A stretch of 64,000 nucleotides of DNA from CAVVEQ01 sp963802095 (GTDB lineage Bacteria > Chloroflexota > Anaerolineae > Anaerolineales > Anaerolineaceae). The notes under the pieces were generated by a model, which was not told the DNA's origin, did not search any database, and saw only the letters and a list, made by a program, of their open reading frames with translations. Numbering within the stretch: position 1 is the stretch's first letter; every line of letters starts with the position of its first letter. Below, in pieces: positions 8,600-17,616 of the stretch. The position numbers and the translations under genes are program-made. The stretch lies in NCBI GenBank assembly GCA_963802095.1, contig CAWDHI010000001.1, positions 186,001 to 250,000 of the forward strand. The letters run 5' to 3'.

Positions 8600-10767
8600 C
8601 CAGGAAATCCCAGGAATCAAAACCCTCCAGAAGCAAGAAATCACCTTCCGAGTCAGTTAAATATCCCCAGGATGGATTGAGCGACTTTACAGGATCCTTT
8701 GACCGTTACGGTTGGGATATCCTAGCGGTATTTCTATTCGCACTCAGTTTCATCAGTCTGATCGGTCTGATTGGTTTATCCGAAGGCAGCTTTATCACTC
8801 CCTGGGCGGCATTGCTGCGAAAAGGTTTCGGTTGGGGGGCTTGGTTCCTGGTAGTTTTCCTGGCACTCACCGGATTAATGGTCCTTCGCCGAAGTCATCC
8901 CCTTGTGCCAAACCTGAGCCTGGTTAGAGTGATAGCTCTGGAAGGATTTGCGTTCACCATTCTCGCGTTGCTAGCCATGGTGAGCAGAATGTCGTTGGAA
9001 GCAGCTGAGACTGGAAAATTTGGAGGGATCATCGGTTGGGGACTAGCGACGCTGCTGGATCGTTTTCTACCCACCTTTCTCGCCGCGGTCGTGTTCCTCA
9101 TTCTCGGTTTTGTATTTGCAGTGATCGGATTTGGGTTTTCCGATCGGGTCAAGGCCTTCGCTTTAAAAAACCAGGTTGATGTTGCAGGAGACGTTGAAAC
9201 AACAAAATCTCAGCAACCCCAGCAAAACCGGGAATCGCCACCCAGGGTCGTGAATGCATCACCGGCAGTGATCGTGGGCGAGGAAATACTAGGTGGAGAG
9301 AGTTTTGAGAGCAGGGATGACCGGCTGCCCCCCTTAAATCTCCTTAAGAATGAAACGGTATCGACGCCGGATAAATCTGAAATCCGCGAAACAGCAGCCC
9401 GGATCGAGCAATGCCTGGCTGAGTTCGGAGTGCCCGCGAAAGTGATCGGTTACCGGGTGGGTCCCACCGTGACCCAATTTGCGGTGGAACCGGGATTCAT
9501 TGAGAAAACCAATCAGAATGGGAGTATAAACCAGCAAAAAGTTCGGGTTTCGCAAATATCAAATCTTTCAAAGGACCTTGCCCTGGCTCTCGGTGCGGAG
9601 CGATTGCGCATCCAGGCACCAGTGCCAGGCCACTCCTACGTTGGTATCGAAGTACCAAATGAGCTAAGCGCAGTTGTTCGACTGCGGGCAATTCTCGAAT
9701 CCGAAGCTTTTCAAAAATTAGCCTCCCCCCTGGCATTGGCAATCGGCCGGGATGTATCCGGTTCGGCAGTCGTGGCAGATTTGGGACGAATGCCTCACAT
9801 GCTGATCGCAGGTACGACCGGATCTGGCAAGAGCGTATGCATCGCGGCGATAACCACCTGCCTGGCGATGAACAACAGCCCCTTCGACCTGAGGATGGTG
9901 ATGCTCGATCCGAAGATGGTGGAGCTCGTGCGTTTTAATGGATTGCCGCACCTGCATGGAAAGGTGGAAACCGACCCAACTAGGATGATTGCGGTATTGC
10001 AATGGTCTCTGGCGGAAATGGACACCCGCTATAAATTAATGGAAGGTGCGAATTGCCGCGATCTGGAGACCTATAATCGCAAAATGCAACGAAAGAAGCA
10101 GGCGACCATCCCGAGAATCGTGATCCTGATCGACGAACTGGCAGATTTGATGATGGCCAATCCGGATCAAACCGAATTCAGCCTGGTGCGATTAGCCCAG
10201 ATGGCTAGGGCGACTGGTATCCACCTTGTGGTGGCGACCCAGCGGCCAAGCGCCAATGTGGTGACCGGTTTGATCAAGGCGAATTTTCCGGCCAGGATGG
10301 CATTCACTGTGGCTTCCTCGGTGGATTCGCGGGTGATCCTGGATACCAGCGGTGCGGAAACCCTGCTCGGACGCGGAGACCTGCTCTTCCTGAATCCCGA
10401 GGCTGGAGTGCCGCTTCGGGCCCAGGGTGTGATCGTTACCGATCAGGAGATCGAAAAGGTGATCAATTTCTGGCAGCGAATGGCTCCAGCATCCGGGGAA
10501 GCGCCTCCGTGGGAGGAAATGGCTTCTGCGCAACCGCAGGTTGGCGAGGGTTCTGATGATCTTATAGAGCAGGCGATCGATATCGTCCGGCATGCCCGCC
10601 ATGCAAGCGCATCCATGCTCCAACGGCGGATGCGGATCGGTTACCCTCGCGCCGCAAGGCTGATTGACGAGCTGGAAGAGATGGGTGTCATCGGGCACGC
10701 GCAAACAGGGGGCAAGGAACGTGAGGTGTTGATCCCACCTGAGGATGACGAAGATATCGATTCTTGA
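8596..10767 (+). CDS. ftsK: FtsK/SpoIIIE-family DNA translocase
   Basis: FtsK is a septum-anchored hexameric ATPase that pumps double-stranded DNA during chromosome segregation. Visible parts are a basic N-terminus, four or five membrane helices (about 35-190), a short linker, the alpha/beta motor with Walker A GTTGSGKSV (about 404-412) and Walker B IVILIDELADLMM, and the C-terminal gamma winged helix (about 655-723: ASASMLQRRMRIGYPRAARLIDELEEMG) that reads KOPS/SRS-like guide sequences. At 723 aa it is close to SpoIIIE and lacks the long linker of E. coli FtsK. It overlaps the S1-domain gene by four bases. Confidence 0.96.
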   Translation: MTRKSQESKPSRSKKSPSESVKYPQDGLSDFTGSFDRYGWDILAVFLFALSFISLIGLIGLSEGSFITPWAALLRKGFGWGAWFLVVFLALTGLMVLRRSHPLVPNLSLVRVIALEGFAFTILALLAMVSRMSLEAAETGKFGGIIGWGLATLLDRFLPTFLAAVVFLILGFVFAVIGFGFSDRVKAFALKNQVDVAGDVETTKSQQPQQNRESPPRVVNASPAVIVGEEILGGESFESRDDRLPPLNLLKNETVSTPDKSEIRETAARIEQCLAEFGVPAKVIGYRVGPTVTQFAVEPGFIEKTNQNGSINQQKVRVSQISNLSKDLALALGAERLRIQAPVPGHSYVGIEVPNELSAVVRLRAILESEAFQKLASPLALAIGRDVSGSAVVADLGRMPHMLIAGTTGSGKSVCIAAITTCLAMNNSPFDLRMVMLDPKMVELVRFNGLPHLHGKVETDPTRMIAVLQWSLAEMDTRYKLMEGANCRDLETYNRKMQRKKQATIPRIVILIDELADLMMANPDQTEFSLVRLAQMARATGIHLVVATQRPSANVVTGLIKANFPARMAFTVASSVDSRVILDTSGAETLLGRGDLLFLNPEAGVPLRAQGVIVTDQEIEKVINFWQRMAPASGEAPPWEEMASAQPQVGEGSDDLIEQAIDIVRHARHASASMLQRRMRIGYPRAARLIDELEEMGVIGHAQTGGKEREVLIPPEDDEDIDS

Positions 10768-10814
10768 TACAATTGTATACTTTTACATAAGCTAATTGCT
10801 TTACGGGAGAGAAA

Positions 10815-11453
10815 ATGGGCGAACAAGCCGCAGCACCCAAACCGACCTTTACTGAAAAGATGCGCGTGATTATGAAGGGAATCGTCACGCCCATCGTCAC
10901 ATTTCTCAACAAAATAGGGGTCACTCCCAACGTTGTCACGATTATTGGCTTGCTTGGAAACGTCGCAGCTGCAGTTTTGATCGCAATGGGGTATATACCG
11001 ATCGGTGGCTTGGTGGCTTTACTGGCCGGTGCCTGTGATGGATTGGACGGTTCGCTCGCCCGCTTGCGCAACGAGGTATCTCCTTGGGGTGCGTTTGTGG
11101 ATTCAGTGACTGACCGGTATTCTGAACTCATCATTTTGCTCGGGCTGCTCGTTTATTACGAGTCGACCGGCGACGGAAAAATGATGATCCTGGTGTATGT
11201 GGCAGCCATCGGAACAGTGCTTGTATCCTACGTAAAGGCAAGAGCGGAAGGGCTAGGTTACACGGCGAAGATCGGTATTCTCAGCCGCATGGAACGCTAC
11301 CTTGTATTGATCCCCAGCCTGATCTTCAATATTCCCTGGCTGGCGGTGTGGATCTTCGCCATATTTGCGAATATCACTGCGATTCAGCGTATTTACGCGG
11401 TTCGCTCCCAGGCGTATGAAAAGAAGAAATCGCCAACACAACCCGAATCCTAA
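10815..11453 (+). CDS. CDP-alcohol phosphatidyltransferase
   Basis: This integral-membrane enzyme joins a CDP-activated diacylglycerol to an alcohol to make a phospholipid headgroup. The diagnostic DG(x2)AR(x8)G(x3)D(x3)D motif is present as DGLDGSLARLRNEVSPWGAF followed by VDSVTD, and there are about five or six hydrophobic helices. The alcohol (glycerol-3-phosphate, inositol-phosphate or other) is not fixed by the motif. Similarity to actinobacterial/archaeal inositol-phosphate enzymes is possible but unproven. GGGAGA lies seven bases before the ATG. It precedes lgt by nine bases, forming a lipid-related pair. Confidence 0.9.
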   Translation: MGEQAAAPKPTFTEKMRVIMKGIVTPIVTFLNKIGVTPNVVTIIGLLGNVAAAVLIAMGYIPIGGLVALLAGACDGLDGSLARLRNEVSPWGAFVDSVTDRYSELIILLGLLVYYESTGDGKMMILVYVAAIGTVLVSYVKARAEGLGYTAKIGILSRMERYLVLIPSLIFNIPWLAVWIFAIFANITAIQRIYAVRSQAYEKKKSPTQPES

Positions 11454-11462
11454 GGAAATCAG

Positions 11463-12464
11463 ATGAATCTTCCCCTTCGTGAAGGAATCAGTTTAAATCT
11501 TTCGTTCCTGCATATTTCTGATGTCCTGGTCATTCTTCTGGTTTTGATCCTCTCGTTTTTTAATATTCTCCCCAGTCTGAAGATTAAACAGAAATGGCTC
11601 CAGGCAGTAGTGTATATCCTCATTGTTTTGGCACTCGCTGCGATCGTCAGGCTGGTTTTTGTCACCGCCCCGTTAGGCATTCTCCACATCCGCTGGTATG
11701 GTGTTCTCATCATGGCGGGAGCGCTGGCTGCAGCCTGGCTTTCCACCGTCGAGGCTAAACGGCGCGGACAAAATCCCAACGAAGTGTGGGAAATGTTGCC
11801 CTGGCTGCTGGTGGCAGGGATCATTGGCTCCAGGCTCTGGCATATCTTTCTACCGCCTGCCTCACACATTGCAGCAGGGCTAACCACGCAATATTACCTG
11901 ACGCATCCATTGGATGCGATCGCCATTTGGCGCGGTGGTGTGGGCATACCAGGTGCGGTCATCGGCGGGTTGATCGCGCTCCTGATCTATACCCGGGTTC
12001 GTCATTTGAGCTTTGGACAATGGGCGGATATCGTCGCCCCTGGATTAGCACTTGCCCAGGCGATAGGCCGTTGGGGAAATTTCCTGAACCAGGAAATCTA
12101 TGGTGCGCCTACGAATCTCCCCTGGGCGATAAGGATCGACCCGCAATTCCGCCTGTCCCAATATGCCGATAAGGAGACCTATCATCCTTTGTTTGCATAT
12201 GAAAGCCTCTGGAATCTCGCAAATATGGCTCTCCTACTCTGGCTGGGAAGAAGATTCCAGTATAAGCTTATGAACGGCGACCTTTTCCTGATTTACGCCA
12301 TGTTCTACTCATTTGGCAGATTCTGGTTGGAATTTCTTCGCCTGGATCCCGCGCCGGTGGCTGGATTCAATTTCAACCAGACTTTTATGGCGTTTTTGTT
12401 TGTAGGATGCGGGGCATTCTTACTAATTCGGCATTTGCTTTCCGCTCGCAAAAAGCACGCGTAA
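11463..12464 (+). CDS. lgt: Prolipoprotein diacylglyceryl transferase
   Basis: Lgt is the membrane enzyme that moves diacylglycerol from phosphatidylglycerol to the lipobox cysteine of prolipoproteins, the step before LspA. The signature GRWGNFLNQEIYG is intact, as are the IRWYG region and YHPLFAYESLWN near the end. The protein has about eight hydrophobic helices. The first 70 residues add about two extra helices compared with E. coli Lgt. It follows the CDP-alcohol transferase gene by nine bases. Lipobox proteins at 54.6, 60.4, 61.2 and 61.8 kb are potential substrates. Confidence 0.95.
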   Translation: MNLPLREGISLNLSFLHISDVLVILLVLILSFFNILPSLKIKQKWLQAVVYILIVLALAAIVRLVFVTAPLGILHIRWYGVLIMAGALAAAWLSTVEAKRRGQNPNEVWEMLPWLLVAGIIGSRLWHIFLPPASHIAAGLTTQYYLTHPLDAIAIWRGGVGIPGAVIGGLIALLIYTRVRHLSFGQWADIVAPGLALAQAIGRWGNFLNQEIYGAPTNLPWAIRIDPQFRLSQYADKETYHPLFAYESLWNLANMALLLWLGRRFQYKLMNGDLFLIYAMFYSFGRFWLEFLRLDPAPVAGFNFNQTFMAFLFVGCGAFLLIRHLLSARKKHA

Positions 12465-12487
12465 CGCTCTGCCACAATTCGATCAGT

Positions 12488-12517
12488 TAATCCTCCCAGG
12501 AAGCGGGAGGATTATTT
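12488..12517 (+). terminator. Rho-independent terminator after lgt
   Basis: A perfect 10-bp stem (TAATCCTCCC with GGGAGGATTA) encloses a seven-base loop and is followed by a short T-rich run, 24 bases after the lgt stop. It separates the lipid genes from the ABC transporter. Confidence 0.8.
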
Positions 12518-12558
12518 TCACCTAACAATTCTGTATACGCGGACGGATGGAAATTCTC

Positions 12559-12564
12559 TATAAT
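12559..12564 (+). promoter_or_regulatory. -10 box TATAAT upstream of ABC transporter operon
   Basis: A perfect TATAAT sits between the lgt terminator and ATG 12592, 27 bases before that start. It lies inside the 5' extension that opens at ATG 12547, which argues against that upstream start. No good -35 box is visible. Confidence 0.55.
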
Positions 12565-12591
12565 GAGAGTGTTACCGCTTGGAAAAACTGC

Positions 12592-13530
12592 ATGATCCTA
12601 GCTGAAGACCTGACGAAATTATTTGATAAATTCACCGCGGTGGATGGCGTGAACCTGAATGTGCCCCCCGGAAGGGTGCTGGTTTTGCTTGGTCCAAACG
12701 GCGCCGGAAAAACTACCACGGTGCGAATGCTCACTTCTATCCTTCGTCCCTCCCGCGGGAGAGCTGTAGTCGCCGGGTATGATGTTGTTCGAGAACCTCA
12801 AAAAGTTCGCGAATCGGTGGGGGTATTGACTGAACATCACGGCTTATATAACCGAATGAACGCAGCTGAATACCTGGATTTCTACGGTCAGTTATATGGG
12901 ATGGCGATTAAAACCCGGCAACAGCGGATCGATGCATTGCTGGAGGAGTTCGGGTTGTTGGGAGATAAAAAACGAAAACTGGGTGAATTTTCCAAGGGGA
13001 TGCGCCAAAAATTGGCACTTGTCCGCGCCTTGATGAATCAACCGCCGGTGCTCCTCCTGGATGAACCCACCTCTGCGATGGACCCTGAAAGCGCCAGGGT
13101 TGTCCGGGATGGGATCCACCAGTTACGCTCATCCTCCAGGTCGATCATCCTTTGCACCCACAATTTACTAGAGGCGGAGGAACTGGCAGATCAGATCGCG
13201 ATTATTCGCAAGGGCAGAATCATTATGAGCGGGTCGCCTTCTGAACTGAAGCGGAAGTTGCTGGGGCTTCCGGAATTCGAAGCCCGTTTGGCGGGGGGTG
13301 CGGATGGCAGGCAACTCGATCTTCCGCATGGGGTGTCTCTGGTTTCCAGCGGTGAGGATTGGTTGCGTTTCCAGGTAGACGATCCTTCAAAGAATAATCC
13401 AATTTTGATCGAAAGAATGGTTAGCTCCGGGTTGGGAATCCTTTCGTTCAACGAAACCCACCGCACTCTGGAATCTGCGTACCTGGAGGCAATGCGATTG
13501 GCGGGAAATGGGAGCGAAAATGGCAGTTGA
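12592..13530 (+). CDS. ABC transporter ATP-binding protein (ABC-2 type exporter)
   Basis: This cytoplasmic ATPase powers the permease encoded next. Walker A is GPNGAGKTTT, the signature motif is EFSKGMRQKLALVRAL, Walker B is VLLLDEPTSAMDP, and the switch histidine is in ILCTHNLLEAEELAD. About 80 residues follow the nucleotide-binding domain, as in NatA-like exporters. The frame extends up to 12547, but a TATAAT lies in that stretch, so ATG 12592 (MILAEDLTKLFDKF) is preferred, giving 312 aa. It overlaps the permease gene. The substrate is unknown. Confidence 0.92.
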   Translation: MILAEDLTKLFDKFTAVDGVNLNVPPGRVLVLLGPNGAGKTTTVRMLTSILRPSRGRAVVAGYDVVREPQKVRESVGVLTEHHGLYNRMNAAEYLDFYGQLYGMAIKTRQQRIDALLEEFGLLGDKKRKLGEFSKGMRQKLALVRALMNQPPVLLLDEPTSAMDPESARVVRDGIHQLRSSSRSIILCTHNLLEAEELADQIAIIRKGRIIMSGSPSELKRKLLGLPEFEARLAGGADGRQLDLPHGVSLVSSGEDWLRFQVDDPSKNNPILIERMVSSGLGILSFNETHRTLESAYLEAMRLAGNGSENGS

Positions 13531-14947
13531 ATTCAAGCCCGCTTTTGCCATCACCGCGAGGGAAGTTCGGGATCAATTCAGAGATTGGCGGATCATTTTC
13601 CCGATCATCGGTTTGACGCTGTTCTTCCCATTTCTGATGAATTTCACTGCGCGTCGCGTGCTTGACTTCGTCAATCAATACGGAGCCACCATTATTGGCG
13701 AGCGGTTGGTCCCATTCCTGATGATGATCGTTGGATTTTTCCCGATCTCGGTTTCGCTCGTGATTGCGCTGGAGTCGTTTGTCGGGGAAAAAGAAAGGGG
13801 TTCCATAGAACCCCTTTTGAGCACACCGCTCAAAGACTGGCAGCTTTATGTCGGCAAGTTGCTTTCTTCGATCGTACCACCCCTGGTGGGAAGCTTCGTG
13901 GGTATGTTTGTCTATATGGCTGGCCTCGTAGCCCGGGATGTTCCCCTACCGTCAGCAGATTTGACGTTGTTGATCTTTTGCCTGACAATCGTCCAGGCGA
14001 TCGTGATGGTCAGCGGGGCAGTGGTAATATCCAGCCAGGCTACTTCGATTCGAGCGGCGAACCTGCTGGCAAGTTTCATCATCATTCCAATTGCTCTCTT
14101 GATCCAGGCGGAAAGCGTGGTCATGTTTTGGGGAAATTATGTCACCCTCTGGTGGCTGGTATTCGGATTGTTCATTTTCGCCGTATTGCTCACGCGGGTC
14201 GGACTGGCGCACTTCCGGAGGGAGGAACTGCTGGGAAGGGAGATCGATGTTTTAAATATTCGTTGGGGGGCAAGCATTTTTGTTAAGGCCTTTACGGGTG
14301 AAGCACGCGATCCATTCGAATGGTATCGCAGAGAAATTCCAAAAAGCCTGAAACAAGTGCGGCTTGCGGTTTTGCTGACAACCATTATCACGGTGACCGC
14401 GGTCTTGATAGGGATGGATCTGATTCGATCATTCCAGATACCCATAGGAGAAACGAATATTAAGGACATGGGTGAGAATATTTATTCCGCTTTGCAATCG
14501 ATTCCTGGCGGGTCGGTTACTGTCATTCTCACGATCTTCTGGCAGAATTTCCGGGTGGTATTGATTTCCATGCTGCTCGGCGCATTATCCTTTGGAATTC
14601 TTGGCGTGATTCCTTTGATCGCCTCGATGGGTGTCGCAGGATACCTTCTCAGTCTGCTGGCGATCAATGGGTTATCCCCCGCACAATATCTTCTGGGATT
14701 CATCCTTCCACACGGTATTTTCGAAATTCCCGCTCTCATAATTGCGAGCGCCGCGGTGCTACGGGGAGGGGCTCTGCTCGCGGCCCCGGACGAGGAGAAG
14801 AATATTGGTCAAACCTTTATTGAATCCCTCGGAGTTTGGTGTAAACTTACCGTTGGGGTGGTGATTCCGCTTTTGATAATCGCAGCCTGCGTGGAAGTAT
14901 GGGTTACACCACTGATCGCGACTACCTTGATCCCGCTGATCCCATAA
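13520..14947 (+). CDS. ABC-2 type permease fused to a SpoIIM-like membrane domain
   Basis: The N-terminal half (about 1-235) is an ABC-2/NatB-type permease: EVRDQFRDWRIIFPIIGLTL, the cytoplasmic coupling-type segment EKERGSIEPLLSTPL, and several membrane helices. After a linker with a WYRREIPKSL segment, the C-terminal half (about 275-475) resembles SpoIIM/DUF95 membrane proteins: FWQNFRVVLISMLLGALSFG, GFILPHGIFEIPALIIASAAVLRG. The partner ATPase is upstream and overlapping. ATG 13508 is also in frame, but the GGGAG at 13509-13513 favours ATG 13520. Export of an envelope component is possible; the substrate cannot be named. Confidence 0.85.
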   Translation: MAVEFKPAFAITAREVRDQFRDWRIIFPIIGLTLFFPFLMNFTARRVLDFVNQYGATIIGERLVPFLMMIVGFFPISVSLVIALESFVGEKERGSIEPLLSTPLKDWQLYVGKLLSSIVPPLVGSFVGMFVYMAGLVARDVPLPSADLTLLIFCLTIVQAIVMVSGAVVISSQATSIRAANLLASFIIIPIALLIQAESVVMFWGNYVTLWWLVFGLFIFAVLLTRVGLAHFRREELLGREIDVLNIRWGASIFVKAFTGEARDPFEWYRREIPKSLKQVRLAVLLTTIITVTAVLIGMDLIRSFQIPIGETNIKDMGENIYSALQSIPGGSVTVILTIFWQNFRVVLISMLLGALSFGILGVIPLIASMGVAGYLLSLLAINGLSPAQYLLGFILPHGIFEIPALIIASAAVLRGGALLAAPDEEKNIGQTFIESLGVWCKLTVGVVIPLLIIAACVEVWVTPLIATTLIPLIP

Positions 14948-14958
14948 GGGAGGAATAA

Positions 14959-15714
14959 ATGGGGAAAGTTATATTACTAGGAACAGCCTCGTTCATACCA
15001 ACAGAAGAAGCCGATAACACCCATGTTGCCATCCTTGCGGGAGACCGAAAAGTCCTGGTAGATACAGCAACAAATCCGTTCCGCAGCCTGAAAAGAGTGG
15101 GAATCGAACCCAATGAAATTACGGATCTCGTGCTGACCCATTTTCATCCAGATCATATTTCGGGTTTACCGATCCTGATCATGGGAATGTGGTTTACCGG
15201 TAGGAAAAATGAACTGAATATATATGGTCTTGATCACACATTGGAACGGTCGAAAAAGATGCTGGATCTTTACAATATCTCATCCTGGGCAAATATGTTT
15301 CCGGTACATTATCATACCTTTGAGGGAAAGGGTCTTTCTCCCTTGATCCTGGATAAAGATCTTCAACTCTTCGGAGCAGAAGTGAAGCATCTGGTACCAA
15401 CCCTGGGGATCAGGGTGGAGTTTCCGGCTTCGGGGAAAGTTCTCGCATACTCATGCGATACGGAGCCGTGCGAAGCTGTGGAGTTACTGGCTGCAAATGC
15501 GGATGTATTGCTTCATGAATCCGCGGGAGATTCAAAAGGTCACTCATCGCCAAAACAAGCCGGGGAAACCGCTGAAAAAGCAGGTGTGAAGACCCTCTAC
15601 CTGATCCATTACCCGGGTGAAATTTCGACCGAACTTCGCACCGGGGAGGCTAGCCAGGTCTTTCATGGAACAATCATTGCAGCAAGGGATTTGATGACGA
15701 TCGATCTGGATTGA
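14959..15714 (+). CDS. MBL-fold metallohydrolase (ribonuclease Z-like)
   Basis: The protein has the metallo-beta-lactamase fold with the metal-binding motif THFHPDH (HxHxDH), and later acidic and histidine ligands in YSCDTEPCEAV, LLHESAG and LIHYPG. The arrangement resembles RNase Z/ElaC-type or phosphodiesterase-type members more than beta-lactamases, but no exosite arm of true tRNase Z is clear. At 251 aa it is short for RNase Z. GGGAGG lies seven bases before the ATG and the gene follows the ABC permease by 11 bases, so it is probably the last gene of that operon. Confidence 0.82.
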   Translation: MGKVILLGTASFIPTEEADNTHVAILAGDRKVLVDTATNPFRSLKRVGIEPNEITDLVLTHFHPDHISGLPILIMGMWFTGRKNELNIYGLDHTLERSKKMLDLYNISSWANMFPVHYHTFEGKGLSPLILDKDLQLFGAEVKHLVPTLGIRVEFPASGKVLAYSCDTEPCEAVELLAANADVLLHESAGDSKGHSSPKQAGETAEKAGVKTLYLIHYPGEISTELRTGEASQVFHGTIIAARDLMTIDLD

Positions 15715-16216
15715 TCACCAACCACTCAGAAATTGCCGCCACTCCTGGTTTTCCTGGAGATGATGGGCATAGATATATTCTGCAGAAGCGGGGGGTTCCA
15801 CCGGCCGGTGAAGAAGGTGCATCCCGGCTTCTTCAATCCTTCTACCACCTTTCCGGTGGTTGCACTGAGGACAGGCGGCTACTACATTCCGCCAGGCGTG
15901 CGGACCACCAAGATGGCGAGGAATCACATGGTCGATCGTAAGGTCACCCATTTGCCTCCCACAATATTGGCAGGTGTAACCATCACGTCGTAGTATTTCT
16001 TTACGGGCCAGGCGGACGGAAGACCGGGGGCGGTGGACCATTTTTTGAAGGCGTATTACGGATGGTCGGGGGAAGGATATTCTGGGCGGTGCGCACCGAA
16101 CCACGACCATCCAGAACGAGGGTGGCTTTTTCGGTGAGCATTAATCCCAGGGCGCGATGCATGTTACAAACGTTGAGGGGCTCAAAATTTGCATTCAGAA
16201 CCAGCACTGCTTCCAC
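15715..16216 (-). pseudogene. HNH endonuclease, one frameshift in a C-run
   Basis: Two minus-strand frames together encode one recognisable protein. The N-terminal part (GTG at 16216; EAVLVLNANFEPLNVCN...) belongs to the small HNH proteins common in Chloroflexota, actinobacteria and cyanobacteria. The C-terminal part, in another frame, carries PRPSVIRLQKMVHRPR and the HNH nuclease core RRDGYTCQYCG...DLTIDHVIPRHLGG...CPQCNHRKGG. Removing one base from the run of five G (16068-16072; C on the coding strand) joins them as ...AQNILPRPSVIRL, matching the usual junction. It abuts the convergent MBL gene. Function in vivo is unknown; it could be intact if the base is a sequence error. Confidence 0.87.
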
Positions 16217-16341
16217 GATGGCACCAATTCAGGCGATTATAGCACCATAAGAACAGTTGAAACGCTAAAAAAGAATTGCGCATAGCCATTATATTTCATT
16301 TAACGATCAAATCATAACTAACTACCCGGCTTTGGTTCGGC

Positions 16342-16350
16342 TGGTATAAT
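16342..16350 (+). promoter_or_regulatory. Extended -10 promoter (TGGTATAAT) of tyrS
   Basis: TATAAT at 16345-16350 is preceded by TG one base upstream, the extended -10 form that can work without a -35 box, and no -35 box is seen. It lies 30 bases before the GTG start of tyrS. Confidence 0.6.
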
Positions 16351-16380
16351 CCGCTGTATCTTTTTCTTCCGGAGGATTGG

Positions 16381-17601
16381 GTGAACATCGAGGATCAGGT
16401 TTACCAAATAATGCAGGGGACAGAATACGGCGATGATGAAGTAAAGGCTGCCATGACGAGGGAGCTTCGGGAACGTTTGATCCTTGTAGAGAAAGAAAAT
16501 AGACCCTTACGGGTCTATTGTGGTTACGATCCCACCAAAGCGGACCTGCACCTCGGGCATACCATCACCATGAAGAAATTGCGACAATTTCAGGACCTTG
16601 GTCATAACGTTACCTTTTTAATTGGAACTTATACCTCCCTTATCGGTGGTGACCCATCGGATAAAGACACCCTCAGGCCGCAAATGACCAGCGATGAAGT
16701 GGAGGAAAATGCGCAAACATACGCACAACAAGCTTATAAAATCCTGGACCCAAATAAGACAACCATTCGATATAACGCCGAGTGGCTGCACAAACTGACC
16801 TTTGCCGACCTTATCCACCTGGCCTCCAACTTCACAGTGCAGCAGTTCCTGACGCGCGAAAACTTCAAACTGCGTTTTGAACGCGGGGATGCCATTTATT
16901 TGCACGAGACTTTTTACTCGATCATGCAAGGGTATGACGCTTACGCGCTAAAAGCCGATGTCCAGGTGGGGGGAACCGATCAGCTTTTCAACATTATGAC
17001 CGCTGCTAGGAAATTGATGACCTACCTGGGTGAAAAACCCAACATAGGGATCATCATGGGTATCCTGCCGGGAACGGATGGGGTGGTTCGCATGTCCAAA
17101 TCACTGGGCAACCATATACCCATCGATACCACAGCGGAGGATATGTTCGGAAAGGTTATGAGCCTGCCGGACAGCGCCATGCCTGTTTATTTTCGCCTGG
17201 TTACGCGCTGGTCTCCTCCGGAAGTTGCGCAACGAGAGCTGGACCTGAAAGAGGGCAGGATTCACCCGCGGGATGCAAAAATGCTGCTGGCAAAGGAAGT
17301 GTCTGCGTCTTTTTACGGCGAGGAAGCTGCATTAAAAGCCCAGGATGATTTTATAAAGAGGTTTCAAAAACACGACCTGCCGGACGAAATGCCGGAAATA
17401 CACATCTCAGCCGGGCAGACCGTTCTGGATGTTCTCGCGGAATGCAAATTTATCTCAACACGGAGCGAAGGCAGGCGGCTGGTGGATCAAAAAGGGGTCA
17501 AGCTGGATGGCGAGATCCTGGTGGATGGTATGCAAGAATTTCCGCATGCTGGTGTGTTACAGGTAGGGAAGCGGCATTTTGCCCGGATCGTATTTGGCTA
17601 A
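16381..17601 (+). CDS. tyrS: Tyrosine--tRNA ligase
   Basis: This class I synthetase charges tRNA-Tyr. The HIGH motif is HLGH (about 57-60) within DPTKADLHLGHTITMKKL, and the KMSKS motif appears as RMSKS (about 237-241). The last 60 residues form an S4 domain (VLDVLAECKFISTRSEGRR, VDQKGVKLDGEI) that binds tRNA. At 406 aa and with this sequence style it resembles the TyrRS group with a TyrZ-like catalytic domain. The start is GTG, with GGAGG six bases upstream. It converges with the SEDS-PBP gene, leaving 15 bases between them. Confidence 0.96.
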   Translation: MNIEDQVYQIMQGTEYGDDEVKAAMTRELRERLILVEKENRPLRVYCGYDPTKADLHLGHTITMKKLRQFQDLGHNVTFLIGTYTSLIGGDPSDKDTLRPQMTSDEVEENAQTYAQQAYKILDPNKTTIRYNAEWLHKLTFADLIHLASNFTVQQFLTRENFKLRFERGDAIYLHETFYSIMQGYDAYALKADVQVGGTDQLFNIMTAARKLMTYLGEKPNIGIIMGILPGTDGVVRMSKSLGNHIPIDTTAEDMFGKVMSLPDSAMPVYFRLVTRWSPPEVAQRELDLKEGRIHPRDAKMLLAKEVSASFYGEEAALKAQDDFIKRFQKHDLPDEMPEIHISAGQTVLDVLAECKFISTRSEGRRLVDQKGVKLDGEILVDGMQEFPHAGVLQVGKRHFARIVFG

Positions 17602-17616
17602 TCAGAGGGGTTAGCT

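Noticed and set aside
10767..10778. 12-bp palindrome ATACAATTGTAT before the CDP-alcohol transferase gene
   Set aside because: It is A/T-rich and contains TACAAT, which could simply be a -10 box; a palindrome of this size is easily expected by chance.
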